Of a DNA stretch of 64,000 nucleotides, positions 62,958 through 64,000 are shown piece after piece (the stretch's first letter is position 1; each line of letters begins with the position of its first letter). This DNA comes from Coriobacteriia bacterium (lineage in GTDB: Bacteria; Actinomycetota; Coriobacteriia; Coriobacteriales; Eggerthellaceae). The notes below the pieces were generated by a model. It had not been told where the DNA came from, searched no databases, and saw nothing but the letters and a program-made list of their open reading frames with translations. The stretch covers positions 1 through 64,000 of the forward strand of contig JAUNNF010000002.1 of assembly GCA_030537355.1 (NCBI GenBank), given 5' to 3'. A program made the position numbers and the translations under genes.

Positions 62958-64000
62958 TTAAACGTCTAATTTTCCATAGCGTTCTTTTGTAATTTCATCT
63001 AATGTTTTACCTTGAGTTTTAGGACATCCAACAACACCTACAACTAAGCTTACAATTAAGATACCGGTCATAATCCAACTTGCTGTGATAAATCCATTTG
63101 GAGTTCCAACACCAAGTCCAGCAACTACAAATAATGACCATAAACCTAATACGCCACGGACCAAGAAAAACATAATTCCTTGAACTCCTCCTCTGTAACG
63201 TGTTGGGAATAATTCTGTTGACCATAATGCATAAAAACATTGTGCTGAGAAACCAGCAGATATGCCCCAAAGACCACTGAATACCCAAAGCAACCAGCCC
63301 CATTGATTAGCATTTCCTGCTTCCATTTGCATACCAAAGAAAATCATAACGCCCCATGCAGCAACAGCCATAGCAGCAGTTACAAAGAATAAAATCCTAT
63401 GAGGAACTCTATCTCCTAGAGCAGCAAAGATAGCAAGAGAACCAATGGCAGTTAAAATCCATGTGACCATATTAAGAAGAGATGTTTGGGTTTCGTTTAA
63501 TCCACCAACTGCTTGATACATATATGGTAGGAATTGTCCTTGAGTACCAGCAACGATATTCCATGTTAAATAAACTGCAACTAAGAAAAGAATTGTTTTT
63601 AAGTTGATAGGATTTTTTAGAGCGTCTAGCATCATTCTTCCAAAACCAACTTTGCTCTTATTTTTCTCAGCTTCTTTTTGTTTTGCAGCCCAATCTTTTG
63701 ATTCTTGAAGTTGACGTTGTAAGTTCCATGCAATTAAGGCAACAATAAACAAAATAGCATAAATAATTCTCATTCCTAATACACCATCAAAAGGTCCATA
63801 TGTTCCTGCAGGGAATAATGCACCATTTGCATTGAAAGCAGGTACAATAAATGAGACAATTAAAGATAATGCAAAGATAATTGCTGGACCACAAGACCAA
63901 GCAAATTGTGAAATACCAATATTGCTTGCACGTTTTGTAGAACTACTCATCTCTGAAATATAACTCCATGAAGCAGGCACGCCAGCTCCTACACTTAAAC
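62958..64000 (-). CDS. MFS sugar-type transporter (5' end outside window)
   Basis: The frame continues without stop to the right edge. The visible 347 codons give eight or nine membrane helices, the sugar-porter-like G-V-P-A-S-W-S-Y-I-S-E segment at the start and a loop with K-R-A-S-N. The C-terminal W-S-T-E-L-F-P-T-R-Y-R-G is a typical MFS sugar porter motif (P-E-S/P-x-x-R/K-G type). A GTG at 63980 is not the true start, since coding sense continues upstream. The adjoining rhaD suggests rhamnose or another deoxy sugar as the substrate. Confidence 0.88.
   Translation of the reverse strand, partial: LSVGAGVPASWSYISEMSSSTKRASNIGISQFAWSCGPAIIFALSLIVSFIVPAFNANGALFPAGTYGPFDGVLGMRIIYAILFIVALIAWNLQRQLQESKDWAAKQKEAEKNKSKVGFGRMMLDALKNPINLKTILFLVAVYLTWNIVAGTQGQFLPYMYQAVGGLNETQTSLLNMVTWILTAIGSLAIFAALGDRVPHRILFFVTAAMAVAAWGVMIFFGMQMEAGNANQWGWLLWVFSGLWGISAGFSAQCFYALWSTELFPTRYRGGVQGIMFFLVRGVLGLWSLFVVAGLGVGTPNGFITASWIMTGILIVSLVVGVVGCPKTQGKTLDEITKERYGKLDV

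Overview
The window is AT-rich chromosomal DNA from a Gram-positive-type (monoderm) bacterium. It carries Lgt, glutamate and alanine racemases, and at least five proteins with a signal peptide plus a C-terminal TGD-hydrophobic-basic tail. The RNase P RNA is type A, which argues against Bacilli. A [4Fe-4S] EtfA/EtfB/FAD lactate dehydrogenase set, several genes that look leaderless, CCA-encoding tRNAs and the rpsF-ssb-rpsR-rplI-dnaB and tuf-rpmG-tRNA(Trp)-secE-nusG-rplK-rplA blocks fit a low-GC anaerobic member of the Actinomycetota (Coriobacteriia-like) best. This placement is an inference, not a measurement. Almost every gene is on the minus strand. The plus-strand exceptions are rnpB, an XRE-like regulator, a BspA-type surface protein, a metallophosphoesterase, pepD, tRNA-Pro and a decayed insertion sequence.

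Layout: 1-9218 holds two giant paralogous surface proteins (beta-helix plus InlB-type repeats), the first cut off by the window edge. 9281-13903 is a partner-switching module (STAS protein, membrane phosphatase fused to an anti-sigma-like kinase) coupled to typA. 13954-17053 is dnaB and the rpsF operon, with a DnaA-box cluster between them. 17324-21485 has tRNA-Val and a tight five-gene operon (HprK-like kinase, PqqD-like protein, S26-type peptidase, ABC exporter, nucleotidyltransferase) that resembles the maturation and export part of a lasso-peptide locus without a cyclase or visible precursor. 21588-26281 has rnpB, a membrane protein, a Ser/Thr kinase diverging from an XRE-like protein, and a second SpoIIE-type phosphatase. 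26274-30404 has map and an electron-confurcating type lactate dehydrogenase set. 30465-34687 is the ribosomal protein/NusG/SecE/EF-Tu block with four tRNAs. 34864-42374 is an accessory zone: PrsA-like foldase, decayed transposase, a surface protein interrupted at a T10 tract, a second IS fragment, tRNA-Pro and a BspA-like leucine-rich-repeat protein.

42440-52327 carries lgt, a metallophosphoesterase, and a long operon in which infC-rpmI-rplT lead directly into a pilin-like surface protein, alr, a uracil-DNA glycosylase, a PAP2 phosphatase, murI and rdgB. 52527-55961 holds pepD, an orphan cysteine-rich small protein and another anchored surface protein. 56038-64000 is cysS-ispF-ispD-clpC-rhaD plus a small membrane protein and an MFS transporter cut by the window edge.

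The genes combine core information processing and wall-precursor supply with heavy investment in the cell surface. Four surface proteins share a non-LPXTG terminal motif of the form [AS]-x-TGD. The best candidates for something undescribed are the PqqD/HprK/S26/ABC operon, the homopolymer-interrupted surface gene, a dispersed hairpin repeat at gene 3' ends, and the unassigned structured transcript upstream of rpsF.
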